A DNA stretch of 64,000 nucleotides from Branchipolynoe longqiensis. Taxonomy: Eukaryota > Annelida > Polychaeta > Phyllodocida > Polynoidae. Positions within the stretch are counted from its first letter, which is position 1, and the number at the start of each line of letters is the position of its first letter. The translations under genes were made by a program, and so were the position numbers. Positions 1 through 10,707 of the stretch are shown one piece after another. The notes beneath the pieces are model-generated. The model worked only from the letters and a program-made list of their open reading frames with translations, did no database searches and had not been told where the DNA came from. The stretch is from contig CM059193.1 in the NCBI GenBank assembly GCA_030323885.1, forward strand, positions 52,976,749-53,040,748, in the 5' to 3' direction.

Positions 1-541
1 GTTAGAAACAGCCCACCCTTTTTCAAAATTGTTAACGGAATTTCCAGCATTTTTACAGAATTCCCAGCATTTCTTTGTTTAACAGCGGTTGTTGTCCGAT
101 CACCAAACTTAAACAAGAATTTGCTTTAAAAAAATATAGTTGTTTATGATGATGATCATAAGTACTTGAGATGGGCGACCACCTAGGAATACAAGGTGCT
201 TTAGAAAAACGTGATACAAGCTTATGATATCATTTAAAATCAGTATGGATAAGTGATGGTTTATCACAAGTAGGTCACTTGAGTACACTGTATGATTTAG
301 TGGTAAGTATTGGATTACATTTTTTTGGGGTCAATATTTTATTCATCTGAACACATTTTATCAGCACCGAGGCACTGGTCTTCCAGTCATTGAAGCGATC
401 ACATTTGGTTTGTACATGGTGATGGGGAAGTGGGATGTGCTGCATTGTATGCAGCACACCCCATTCTGAACAATAAAAGTAGGGGAGCAGCCTATGCTGT
501 ATAGTGTACAGCATAGGTACTCAATCAGATTCACACTCCAG
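1..541 (+). other. DCAF7: Intron of DCAF7 (3' part)
   Basis: No coding signal is visible. The segment ends in a splice acceptor (a pyrimidine-rich run and CAG at 539-541) directly before the first recognisable DCAF7 exon. Positions 20-80 repeat the words gaatttccagcattt and gaattcccagcatt, which loosely resemble the 5' leader of the DIRS copies further on. This may be a small leader relic, but the match is too short to call. Confidence 0.6.
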
Positions 542-693
542 GTGCGGACGGCTCTGTGCGGATGTTTGACCTGCGGCACCTGGAGCATTCGACGATCATC
601 TACGAGGATCCCCAGCACCATCCCCTGCTGAGACTTGCCTGGAACAAGCAGGACCCCAACTACCTAGCCACTATGGCCATGGATGCTATGGAG
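542..693 (+). CDS. DCAF7: DCAF7 (WDR68) internal exon, WD40 repeat protein
   Basis: The exon translates in one frame as [18 protein letters not shown]... through MAMDAMEV, which matches the very conserved animal DCAF7/WDR68/HAN11 protein almost residue for residue. The acceptor CAG ends at 541. The exon opens with two bases that complete a glycine codon, and a GTATTA donor follows GAG at 693. DCAF7 is a WD40 beta-propeller of about 342 residues that acts as a CUL4-DDB1 substrate receptor and as a scaffold for DYRK1 and HIPK2 kinases. This exon covers one propeller blade. Reading frame, splice phase and identity all agree with the two downstream exons. Confidence 0.95.
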
Positions 694-1832
694 GTATTAT
701 ATTTGAAATATAAATTAGTTTTCTCCACACTCTTGTATGTCAACACATTTTCTCGGATTTACAAAGAAGCAAATATTTTGTAAGGATAAGCCAAATAATG
801 CAAGCTGTTTAACCACTAACATGTGACGGCTTGTCCTGGTTGTTAAAATACTTGAAACGACGTTAATTGACTGTTATAGTACACATATTTGTTTTCTTAA
901 ACATAAAATCAACAATCAGATACTTTGCTAGTGTTTAAAAAAATGTAAATAATTGTATTTCTTTCAACTTAGTATCCTATGGACAATATTCACTAGCAAA
1001 ATACATTGAATTTAATGAAGTTGCTTGACTTTATATAGAGTATCAAACGATATTGGTGTCAGTGTAATGCCTGTGATCCGTTTGGATGTCTGCTTGTTTG
1101 CACTGCTAACAGTAGCAGACGACATTGGTATCAGCGTGATGTCTGCTTCCTGTTTGCATTGCTAACAGTCGCAGATGACATTGGTATCAGCATGATGTCT
1201 GCTTCCTGTTTGCATTGCTAACAGTAGCAGACGACATTGGTATCAGCGTGATGTCTGCTTCCTGTTTGCACTGATAACAGTAGCAGACGACATTGGTATC
1301 AGCGTGATGTCTGCTTCCTGTTTGCACTGCTAACAGTAGCAGACGACATTGGTATCAGCGTGATGTCTGCTTTCTGTTTGCATTGCTAACAGTAGCAGAC
1401 GACATTGGTATCAGCGTGATGTCTGCTTCCTGTTTGCATTGCTAACAGTAGCAGACGACATTGGTATCAGCGCGATGTCTGCTTCCTGTTTGCACTGATA
1501 ACAGTAGCAGATGACATTGGTATCAGCGCGATGTCTGCTTCCTGTTTGCACTGATAACAGTAGCAGACGACATTGGTATCAGCGTGATGTCTGCTTCCTG
1601 TTTGCACTGATAACAGTAGCAGATGACATTGGTATCAGCGTGATGTCTGCTTCCTGTTTGCATTGCTAACAGTAGCAGACGACATTGGTGTCAGTGTAAT
1701 GTCGCAGACCTATTAATACTACTCGCAGTAGCAGGTGACATTGGTGTCAGCATGTTTCCTGTTTGTGCTACTAGCAGTGGCACACAACATTGCTCTCATG
1801 GTGGTGCCTGCATTTTGTTTGCGCATCTCTAG
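694..1832 (+). other. DCAF7: DCAF7 intron with 56-bp minisatellite
   Basis: The donor is GTATTA at 694 and the acceptor is AG at 1831-1832. Positions 694-1042 are AT-rich without recognisable features. The rest is mostly the minisatellite annotated separately. The last 30 bases before the acceptor look like a degenerate minisatellite unit. Confidence 0.85.
1043..1800 (+). repeat. Minisatellite, 56-bp unit, about 12-13 copies
   Basis: The unit begins gacattggtatcagcg, continues with a pyrimidine-rich stretch (gtctgcttcctgtttgc), and ends gctaacagtagcagac. Successive copies start at 1121, 1177 and so on at a 56-bp spacing, with a few substitutions. Copies at both edges are the most diverged. 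Each unit contains a CTAAC branch-point-like word, a pyrimidine-rich tract and a CAG, so it resembles a 3' splice-site neighbourhood. It lies in the intron just upstream of a DCAF7 exon. Confidence 0.95.
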
Positions 1833-1950
1833 GTGATCATCCTTGATGTCCGGGTTCCGTGCACGCCAGTCGCACGACTCAACAACCACCGCGCATGCGT
1901 CAACGGCATCGCTTGGGCACCACACTCCAGCTGCCACGTCTGCACAGCCG
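1833..1950 (+). CDS. DCAF7: DCAF7 (WDR68) internal exon
   Basis: The exon translates as VIILDVRVPCTPVARLNN... through WAPHSSCHVCTA, which is the next WD40 blade of DCAF7 and joins directly to the previous exon's MAMDAME. The acceptor is ctctAG at 1831-1832 and the donor is GTAAAC at 1951. The exon is 118 bases and leaves one base (G), completed by CG at the start of the last exon to give the expected alanine. Conservation of frame and of nearly every residue supports a functional exon. Confidence 0.95.
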
Positions 1951-2487
1951 GTAAACATCACCTTCTCCCAGGCAGTGTTGCTTAAAGCAAGAGGTGCATG
2001 TGTAATCTTCTAGTGTCCCTCTGCACTAACATTATACACAGACTATGAAAACAGTTATGTTTTACTAGTATTGCGAAGAGTGCTATTATTTTATTGCTGT
2101 TTACTTCATTGGTTAGAAATTTTGAATAAGTTACATTGAAGCAAAATTTGGTGTTTAATAATACTCAAACATCATAGGAATGTGATATAATTACATACTG
2201 TGTTCCCAAACTGTTAAAAAAAAAAAACTTAAACGCTTTAAGTGTTCTCCATGTAACATATTCATGCCTTTAAAACACCATATTTTTGGAAGGAACATGT
2301 TGGCCTTTTTTACTATCTGACATCAGGCCTTAATTTTTTCATATCTATCCCTCCAAAGTGTAAGAATACAAATTCTATAAAGAAAATAACTCCTCTATTC
2401 GTTTGATAATTGTTTTTGACCATTACAGAGGGGGAAATACATTGGCCCCATTTACCATGAAACGACCCATATATATACATGTACATA

Positions 2488-2664
2488 CAGTAAAACCTCT
2501 CTAAATCGACTCTCCTTGGGACCTACTTTAAGTGGTCAATTTAGGGAGGTGGTCTGTTTATGGAGTTAGAATATGGTTACAATGGCATTGTTGGGACCCA
2601 AATAAAGCGATCGATATAGGGGAGTGGTTGATATGTGGAGGTGGTCTGCTAGGGAGGTTTTATG
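2488..2664. mobile_element. Short pogo/Tigger-like MITE
   Basis: The left end cagtaaaacctctct and the right end agggaggttttatg form imperfect inverted repeats. The element is about 177 bp and is flanked by TA dinucleotides (2486-2487 and 2665-2666). The cagtaaaacctc terminus is typical of pogo/Tigger-type Tc1-mariner non-autonomous elements. No coding capacity is present. Confidence 0.65.
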
Positions 2665-3339
2665 TATATAAAGTTGATTAAAATCGGATGATTAGTTAAA
2701 AAGTTGTAGGCTTTTTAATATGGACACAAATTATGGAGAAATCGACTATTTTAGCATTTTGCATGAAACCCACATTTCAGACCGGAATAATTAAAAAATT
2801 AATGGCCACATGAACTTGTATTTCAGGAATAGGTGTTAGCTATATGCATATATCAAGTCTATTTTTTTTCAGAGTAATGACATAATTATTTTTCGAGATA
2901 TTGGCCATTCAAAATGACAAAAAACACAAATTGCCACTTGTCAATATGAGCAATTAAGAGGTATGAGGTACATAAATGCTTATATTTAAAGAAATACACA
3001 ACCAATATCCTTGAAATTTCACCTGATTACCCACATCATCATGTAGTAAAAATCAGTTGCCACCAACAATATAATTCTTTTATTGCTTCAGTATAAATAT
3101 GATAATTGCTAAGAAAATGGACATAAATCTTAATTTTGTATCACAAAACTAAGGGACACGGGTTGCATTTTCGAATGTAGTTTGAAAAGTGTGCTTCAAA
3201 TTTGAGGCAAATTAAGCATAATTGCATGGTTTACAACTTCAAATCTAATATAAAGTACACATTTAAAAAATAATTCAATGTGACAATTAAGGAATTAAAA
3301 AACATCTACTGTTAATCAAATAAAAACAAGTACAAAAGT

Positions 3340-4100
3340 GACAGAATGGATATTCAGTTCCTCAGATCAAATACTGTTATTTATTACCGTGACTATTCAC
3401 TGCTTCAGATCAAATATTTGTGTTAATTAGCATGACTAAATACTAGTGTGAATGATAAAATTGATGAAGAGGAGTGAATAAGTTGCAAATGCTGACCCTA
3501 ATGACAGTCTGAGTTGTGACTGACACTGTCAACACTGTGGTAAACCTCATAAACACGCATATATAAAACTAAACTAACCAACAAAATGATTATTCATTGA
3601 TTCAGATCAAATTGTTATTTATTAGCATGGTTATTCACTGCTAAGATCAAATTCCCTTATTTGTAAGAATGACTTAATAATAAAGAATCAGAATGCTAAA
3701 ATTGAAGCCACAGCCAACAGCCGATGAGCAGCGATGACTGTCACCTCGGTACACACACAAACAGCATAATAAAACAATGAATTTTTCACTACTTCAGATT
3801 AAATTCTGTTATTTATGAGAATGACTTCACTGCTAAGATCAAATTCTGTTATTCGTAAGCAGGACTTTATAACACTGAGAAAGTGCAAAAATTCAAGGAA
3901 ATGAGCCGGTGAACAGCAAAGTTTAGTGTCACCTCGGTGAACACGCGTGAGCAAACGTTTTAAAAAAAAGAATGATCAGCAAAAAACACAATGCCAATGA
4001 ATATTACACTGCTTTAGATCAAATTCTGTTATTTAGGAGCATGACTACTCACGGCTGAGATCAAATTCTGTTATTTAGAAGTGTGACTAAATCAAATATA
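3340..4100 (+). repeat. Diverged interspersed tandem motif, AT-rich
   Basis: The phrase cttcagatcaaat, followed by ctgttatttattagcatgacta, recurs at least seven times with irregular spacing (about 3355, 3405, 3600, 3640, 3795, 3830, 4010 and 4055). Between copies are blocks containing gtcacctcggt...acacg. The pattern suggests an old higher-order tandem repeat of about 200 bp. No gene is seen. Confidence 0.6.
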
Positions 4101-4822
4101 ATGTTAGAATTGAAGACGATCAAGCTCCAGTCACAGTGTCAACATCAGTTATTCAGTAGAGCCAGCATTTAGTTTGTCTCGCATTCACACATTTTTGCGC
4201 ATTACCCCATGAGGTATAGACAAAAGTTATTTTATTATTTAAAAGGAGGACAAAGTTAGCTTTCTAATGACATAAAACAATATATAGTGAGAATTATGAG
4301 CCGTTTTGGGCATCATTTTGAAGTTTTTAAACGTTTTCTTAATGATAATTCTGTTCAAAGGTCTCATTGATGTTTGGTACTAAACTCTGACTAAGAATCT
4401 CCTCTGTCGTTTCTATGTAATTTTGAACGTGTGGGAGCTATGGGGGTTTTGCGCAACTTTAATTGAACGTTGCATCAATAATTCTTGATGTTCTGGAGAT
4501 GCTGCCAAAAGATCTGAAATGCACAAATTCGCCTCTCAAATATATCCGTTTTACTACAAATATGTACAGTGACAAAAAATAATAATTAACAGATCCACAA
4601 ACCGCTGATCATCTGCTTTTATTCCATATACTTTTTATTTCAATCGGTAGATTTTTAGATGAACTATAGTGAGTTTAAAATGAGCCTTTGTTGCTGCCTA
4701 ACGATGCATTTCAAGAAGCCTGGGGCGCTCTATTGGGATACCTAGTGTAAGCAGAACGGGAAACTGTGTTCATAGACAATCAGTGAAGTGTATTTAGATA
4801 TTTGAAATTTCCTTTGGTTAAA

Positions 4823-5666
4823 CCTGGTACACACCTCCCATATACGATTCACGCGCTAAAACCCATTGCCTGACCCGACCGGACTTCTGACTAAAACTGA
4901 AAACGGGGAACAATACACATATCCCGACTGCTAAAGTCTGGGGCACTCACATATACCGTCCGTTTCGTGACTGGTCTCCGGACATCTGGCATCATTTGCC
5001 TGAACTAGACCAACATGAGCTTCTCCTATGACACCCCTCTTCATTCCCCTCTTCCACTCACCCCCTCTTCCATTCCCCCCATTCCATCCTCTTCCATTCC
5101 ACTCTTGCATTCCCGCCCTTCCATTCCTCCTCTTCCACTTCCCCCTTTTCGATTCCCCCTCTTCCATTCCCCCCACTTGCATCCCCCTCTCTTCCATTCC
5201 CCTCTTCCATTCAGGCAAGACGGGGAATGCAAGGGGGGAATGCAAGGAGGCGGAATGCAAGAGGGGAGGGGGGAATGCAAGAGGCAGAATGCAAGAGGCG
5301 GAATGCAAAAGTAGGAATGGAAGACGGGCAACGGAAGAGGAGGGACAGAAGAAGGGGGAATGGAAGAGGGTGAAATGTGGGGAACTGAAGAGGGCTAAGA
5401 GAATGGAAGACTTGGACGGCGAACGGACGACGGGTGTCACACATATACCGTATAAGATACGACTGACCACTCATATATACCGTTTCGATTAATTTTTTGA
5501 ATCTTGTAAGATTCCAGTCGTAAGCCCTAAAACTGAATTTTATACATGAATCGGAAGCCTCAGGTGTGTTAGGGGGTCACACACCTAAAGACTGGAACCG
5601 ACGAAAAACCGAACTTTAGTCGCGAAACAGGCGTTTTTAGGTTTTATACAGGAGGTGTGTACCAGG
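4823..5666. mobile_element. Inverted-repeat element carrying a mirror-image purine/pyrimidine minisatellite
   Basis: An exact 16-bp terminal inverted repeat, cctggtacacacctcc, is found at 4823-4838 and as its reverse complement at 5651-5666. The interior holds a pyrimidine-rich array (cttccattcccc, about 5030-5212) followed by its inverted purine-rich counterpart (ggggaatgcaagag, about 5220-5410). The interior open frames are low-complexity artefacts of this array. It is a non-autonomous DNA transposon or fold-back element of unknown superfamily. Confidence 0.6.
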
Positions 5667-6084
5667 CGTTTAGTCATGGGGTGATGAGATGGGTTTTAGA
5701 ACGTGATTAAATAATACACAGATGTGAGACTGTCCCAGTGCGCCCCTGCAATTGTAATCACATTCCACTCGCACCAACCTGCACCTGCTCTCAAGCATCA
5801 CAAATATATGAATTATCTAATATATAAGTTCCGGCCACAAATAACAACGAAACGAGAGGGTAAATGTCAGGTGAGTTGGGCGAGTCATGCGCACACCCAG
5901 TGTATATATTGGTCAACGCAGGACCTCGGCATGGGCCGGAGCACATGGAGCACAAAGTAATAACAAATATCAGGAAGCAAGTCGCAGATTCAACATAGCA
6001 TAATAAACAAACATAGTGTATTTTCCGCTTCCTATACTCGTATAACCTTTTATACGACCTATAAGTTCATATATTGTACATATA

Positions 6085-6271
6085 CAGTGAAACCCCGTTA
6101 TAACGCGCCCCGATTTAACGCAAATTCTGATATAACGCGATGATTCATTGGACCCAGAATTCCTTAATTCAAAAGTAATTCACTAAACTGAGCCCCGATT
6201 TCACGCGACCCCACCTTTTTCGCGATGACATTTATGGACCTCAACGATTGCGTTATAACGGCGTTTCACTG
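6085..6271. mobile_element. pogo/Tigger-type MITE
   Basis: The left terminus cagtgaaaccccgttataac and the right terminus gcgttataacggcgtttcactg are inverted repeats, flanked on both sides by TA (6083-6084 and 6272-6273). Interior text (cgatttaacgcaaattctgatataacgcg) continues the imperfect palindrome. The cagtgaaaccccgttataacg end is the well-known Tigger/pogo style. The element is about 187 bp with no ORF. Confidence 0.85.
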
Positions 6272-6870
6272 TATATATTTGCATTATTAGGAATTATGTA
6301 TATAGAGAGACATAATTATGTTGTAATTAAAACAAATGTAATGTGATGTGAAATAATATCAAAACCGCCGCCATCACATGTCCATGCTTAATTCCATTCT
6401 GGAAGGTACTTAGAAAGATAAATAAAACAAAAGAGCAAAAAAACTGAAGACAAAAACCACAGACTGGACCTTATGATTGACGTTCTCGGTATATCTGGCG
6501 ATATAAAGCGCCTAGCCAGAAATGCAAATCTCTCGGGTAGTGGCTACTGCAGTGCATTCACCCCACCCATGCCAGTTGGCCAACCGAGTCAAGCCAAATA
6601 CCTGCTATGTTGATCTGGATTGTCACAATTCTTTACCCAACCTGATATGACTTTTGGTTAAAAAATACACACAGAAATATATATCCACTAAATCCTGATA
6701 TCACCTCAGATGTTCCTTGGAAGTAATCCCCCTTCCCCCACCACCACAAGTAAAAACAACCTACAAAAACAACCCACAAAAAACAACAAGAACAAAACAA
6801 TCAATTACTTTTTTGTATGTGAACTGCACTCAACAGGTGAAATAGTTTTCTTTTCTCCTACTGCAATCCT

Positions 6871-7328
6871 TTTGTGCATGGTTCACTGGATGACCACCAT
6901 GCGTTATTTGGAGCACCCAAGAAATGATTATTAATATCATTTTCTCCCCATAATCCTTAAATCTGACTCCTAGCCATACCTTGTTTCTTGTTCCTGATTC
7001 AGCGGTTTCTGATCTTCCGCCTTATCTTTTGTGCCTGGTTCAGCAGACGACTGCTAGACACTCATTTGGGACATCCAACAAATGATTACAAATGTCATTC
7101 CTTTTCTTCTTGTCTTTCATACTGACTTCCGCCATATTGTTTTGTGCCTGGTTCAGCGGATGACCACCAGGCGCTCATTTGGGACATCCAACAAATGATT
7201 ACAAATGTCTCTTTTTCTCATCATTTCTAATTGACATCAGGCCTGACTTCCACCTTATTGTTTTGTGCCTGGTTCACCAGATGGCCACCAGGCGCTCATT
7301 TGGGACATCCAACAAATGATTACAAATG
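6871..7328 (+). repeat. Tandem partial copies of the DCAF7 last-exon acceptor and 5' end
   Basis: Four fragments (about 6871, 7028, 7141 and 7261) repeat the acceptor context tttgtgcctggttcag and the first ~45 coding bases of the last exon, then continue gattacaaatgtc instead of the true exon sequence. Spacing between the later fragments and the real exon is 113, 120 and 114 bp. The first fragment is the most diverged (acceptor AG changed to AC). The third has an intact acceptor and intact ADDHQALIWDIQQ codons. This is a tandem duplication of an exon edge. Confidence 0.9.
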
Positions 7329-7389
7329 TCATTCTTTTTCTAATCGTCTTTCATACTGACTTCCTCCTTATGCTTTGTGCCTGGTTCAG

Positions 7390-7562
7390 CGGATGACCAC
7401 CAGGCGCTCATTTGGGACATCCAACAAATGCCACGCGCCATCGAGGACCCAATTCTTGCGTACACCTCGTCAGGCGAGATCAACCAGATCCAGTGGTCGT
7501 CGACGCAACCCGACTGGATCGCCATCTGCTACAACAACTGTCTGGAGATCCTCCGCGTGTGA
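7390..7562 (+). CDS. DCAF7: DCAF7 (WDR68) terminal exon with stop codon
   Basis: The acceptor ttcAG ends at 7389. The exon gives ADDHQALIWDIQQMPRAIED... through WIAICYNNCLEILRV and a TGA at 7560-7562. This is the conserved C-terminus of DCAF7, including the last WD blade and the invariant final LEILRV. Phase matches the preceding exon. A few residues (TSSGEINQIQWSS) differ from vertebrates at known variable positions. The three exons in the window encode roughly the last 147 residues. Upstream exons lie outside the window. Confidence 0.95.
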
Positions 7563-8985
7563 CAGTCAAGATACTAAGTACCTCTACCACCAGGGACAGT
7601 GTTGCCAACCCCACACGACAAATCAGATGCACAGTGCATATTATCCAGTGCACCGGTGCTCGACTAATCTGACTATGGAAATTTGAAGTCTGCCGTGCTC
7701 TGTAGCTATTTTTCTCCTTACAGCGAGTTATTGAAAAACAGATTTGAATAATTACAAAAAAAAAGATTGGGAGGGGAACGGGATCAGGGGGAGTGCATTT
7801 AAAGTTTAGCGCTGTTATTTAGAATTAGCTTGATTTTGGCATATTTTATCGAAATTTGGGGCTGGGGGTTGGGGGAGGGAAGGAAGGAAGTGAATTTCAA
7901 AATGTTTCGATGGTAGCTGCATAAATAACCTTGTTGGGGATGGAGGAGAATGATGAGGGAGGTGAGGGAGGGAGTCCAGTCCGTGCGGTTAATTAGGACG
8001 GTGGACTTAACAAAGTTAAGGCCAAACTAATTATTCTTAGGTTAAGCTGCATTTAGAACTTCCACAGCACTCTTCCCACCATGACAATTTTAATTTGACT
8101 ATATTCTTTTGAATTTTTAGCATCTCTTTAGTACTATATATGTACTAAAAAGATCACTTTAGTAATATATGTACTAAAAAGAGGCTAGATAATTTTTATT
8201 TCGCAAAATAGGCTTTTTTCCCCCCCATTTCTTTCTTAAAAAAGGTTTGGAATATTAGTTTAATTTTTCGGCCTGTTCGGTAACAATACTGTAGTATTCC
8301 TCCCCACGCACCAGGCTCTATTTAAGGGTGATCTACGTGGTTGGCAACACTGAACAGTGCAGGCAAGTTCCCAACCTTACAGCAGCAGCTTTAAAATGTG
8401 TACAAACATTTTGGGGTTAACGACTGTTCTTGTATATATATGTGGATGTGTATATTATATAATATATATACATATACGTATATACTTGTTGATATGTATA
8501 ATATATATATATATATACGTGTATATACACATGTATATATCTATACATATCCACATATATATATATATAAATATAAAATATACATGCATATATATATATT
8601 ATATACACATGCATGACCCAAGAAAGAAATTATGGAGCGACAATATATTTCCTTTATTGAGAATCTTAAAGCGGGACACTGCCCAGGAGGTGCTTTGTAG
8701 TGACTATATGGTGTACTGGAGAAGGGGGGAGTAAGGGGGGGTTTACATATACCACATGTATTACTAGTACCAGTTAGCAACCTGAATCGGGCGGGGTAAA
8801 AATGTTATGGCATCTGCCAAATATATCGCTAGTATTATTTATCTCAACTTTAGAGTACATCGTTTCTTGCACGAAACGGTATGGTTGGCGCATTTGAATA
8901 AACTAGTGAAATAAGACGTTAAATATAACTCGAAGCCTATATATATAATATGGTTTTATATATAGATTAGACTTATATATATACC
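7563..8985 (+). other. DCAF7 3' UTR and downstream spacer
   Basis: No further coding signal follows the DCAF7 stop. There are G-rich stretches (7780-7990), two copies of a tttagta-atatatgtactaaaaagagg phrase near 8130-8190, and a TA/TATACA microsatellite (8436-8612) that produces spurious ORFs on both strands. A polyadenylation site cannot be fixed with confidence. Confidence 0.6.
8436..8612. repeat. TA / TATACA microsatellite
   Basis: Alternating AT with interspersed acatatacg and gtatatacac phrases. Its Tyr/Ile-rich apparent ORFs on both strands are artefacts. Confidence 0.9.
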
Positions 8986-9030
8986 TATTTTACCTCGGTA
9001 CTAAGCCTCTGGCTTGCCTCAGGCTAGGGA

Positions 9031-10707
9031 TAGGTAAGCACATCCGGTTCAGCAATTAGCATAAACAACTCTCAAGCGGTGGACGTGTGCGAGTTGGTTG
9101 AGCAGTTTTTTCTACTAAACACACCATAAATCGAAGTAAGTTTATGGAATTATTTCACACGATTGTTTATTAATATGTGTAGGTTAGTTTGTAAAAGTTT
9201 TGTATTTTATTACGACGTATTAATGGAATTATTCGAGTTAATACGATTCGTTTTCCGGTACGGAACGTTGACGAAGCACGGCCATCTTGCTTTTTTCCGA
9301 GAGGACACTGTTGATATGCGGTTGGCCTTATGGCTTTCGCTAGTTAAATTAATTAAATTTCGTGGAATTGACGTTGTACAAGTTAATTTTGGGGGGGGGG
9401 GGGTGTCAGAGTTTTCCTGTTTATTTTGCTTCGTTGTCCGGTCACAACTTTTGTCGAGCACCGTCGGTTTGTTTTTATGTTTACTTGACAGTTCGGTGCG
9501 AAACATTGTCGAGCAGCGGCAAAGGGGTCAAGAAATGTTAAACCAACATGGTATTTAACAGATATTTAAGAATAGTAGACAGACCGGATAGGTTGAAATC
9601 CAACATTATGATTATGGGGTTTATTTATTTATTTACACATGTGTGTGTTTTACTCTGCTTCCTCATGTTGTCGCCATTTTGGAGCAGGGTTTGCTACAAA
9701 TACACCATAATTCGCAGTAAGTTTATAGAATTATTTTACCCAATTGTATTTAAACATGTGCAGAATACCTTGTAATAGTTTTATGGAGCAAATGGCAAAT
9801 TAACTGAGGATTCAGGGTATTTGTTGTCAGTGCTAGACATGTTTGTCAAGCACTGCCATTTGGAGCAAAATTTGCTACAAATACACCATAAATTGCATTA
9901 GTTTATGGAAATAATGAGCACAATTGTTATTAACATGTTTACTATACCTTGTGGGACTTTTTTGATAATTGAGAACAGTTTAACTGAGGATTCAGGTTAA
10001 CTTGTTGGAATACCGGTGCTTGACATGTTGTTAAGCACCGCCGTGTTGGCTGATTGTCAACATTAGTAATGATTTTTAGGAGCTAATCCTGGGGTTTTCT
10101 ACTGAATTTCCCCTTTATGGAAGTCGTTCTTATTCAACTTGAATAAGTAGTACAAGGTATTTGATTATTATGCCGTTTTTATGATATTTCATGATTTTGT
10201 TTTCCGGTGTGTCACTAGATATCGTTGAGCACCGAAAGTTGTTTGTCATGTGATCGTTTTTTATTTTTCGGCGCGACATCAAAGGAGATGCATGCCACTG
10301 TGGTTTTATTCCTGGGGTTTCTACGGAATTTCCCCTCCTTTTTTGCTTAACCGTGCGTTGTGCGGAGAGTTGGAACCATTACATTATGACGTTTTATTCC
10401 TGGGGTTTCTACGGAATTCCCACCCCCCACTTTAAATTTTTTTTTGGATGTAGTGATGGGTTTCTTCGGAATTCCCCAACCTTTTCTGTGGGAGGCGTAA
10501 GTGGGAGGCTACTGTTACTGGTCCCTACCCCTCGTTTGGAACTGGTCGGTTCGCTGTACCACTTCCTTTCGACTAAATAGCTGTAAAACGCCTGTTTTAA
10601 TAACGGTGTAAATGTTTTTATTACCTATGCACTGTCTTGGTTGTGATTCACTTCCCTAAAACACGCTTTCGCTTGGTTACTGATAGCCAAAGGTGGTCTC
10701 CATTGAT
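9031..10707 (+). other. 5' leader of DIRS copy A
   Basis: A 1.7-kb non-coding leader. It contains three diverged copies of an acaccataaatcg...gtttatggaattatt block (9120, 9703, 9880) and four copies of cctggggtttctacggaattt (about 10090, 10311, 10402, 10460). A poly-G run of about 12 lies at 9391. The segment 9160-9308 reappears twice inside the composite element at 22.6-23.0 kb. It presumably contains the promoter and RNA-level signals, but no specific one can be identified. Confidence 0.6.

Larger units (their letters stand above)
1951..7389 (+). other. DCAF7: Large DCAF7 intron filled with mobile DNA
   Basis: The donor is GTAAAC and the acceptor ttcAG ends at 7389. The intron contains two pogo-like MITEs, a repeated AT-rich motif zone, a fold-back element and a tandem array of exon-start copies. 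The stretches 1951-2485, 2665-3339, 4101-4820 and 5670-6084 show no coding or RNA features. Confidence 0.9.

Noticed and set aside
1043..1800. CRISPR-like regular repeat array
   Set aside because: Units are contiguous with no unique spacers, and the context is a eukaryotic intron. It is a minisatellite.
5015..5492. Several overlapping ORFs of up to 179 codons on both strands
   Set aside because: They are Ser/Pro/Leu or Gly/Glu/Lys low-complexity products of the purine/pyrimidine array, open in several frames at once.
8357..8734. 125-codon ORF with Tyr/Ile-rich, membrane-like stretch
   Set aside because: It is a translation of a TATACA microsatellite, equally open on the other strand.
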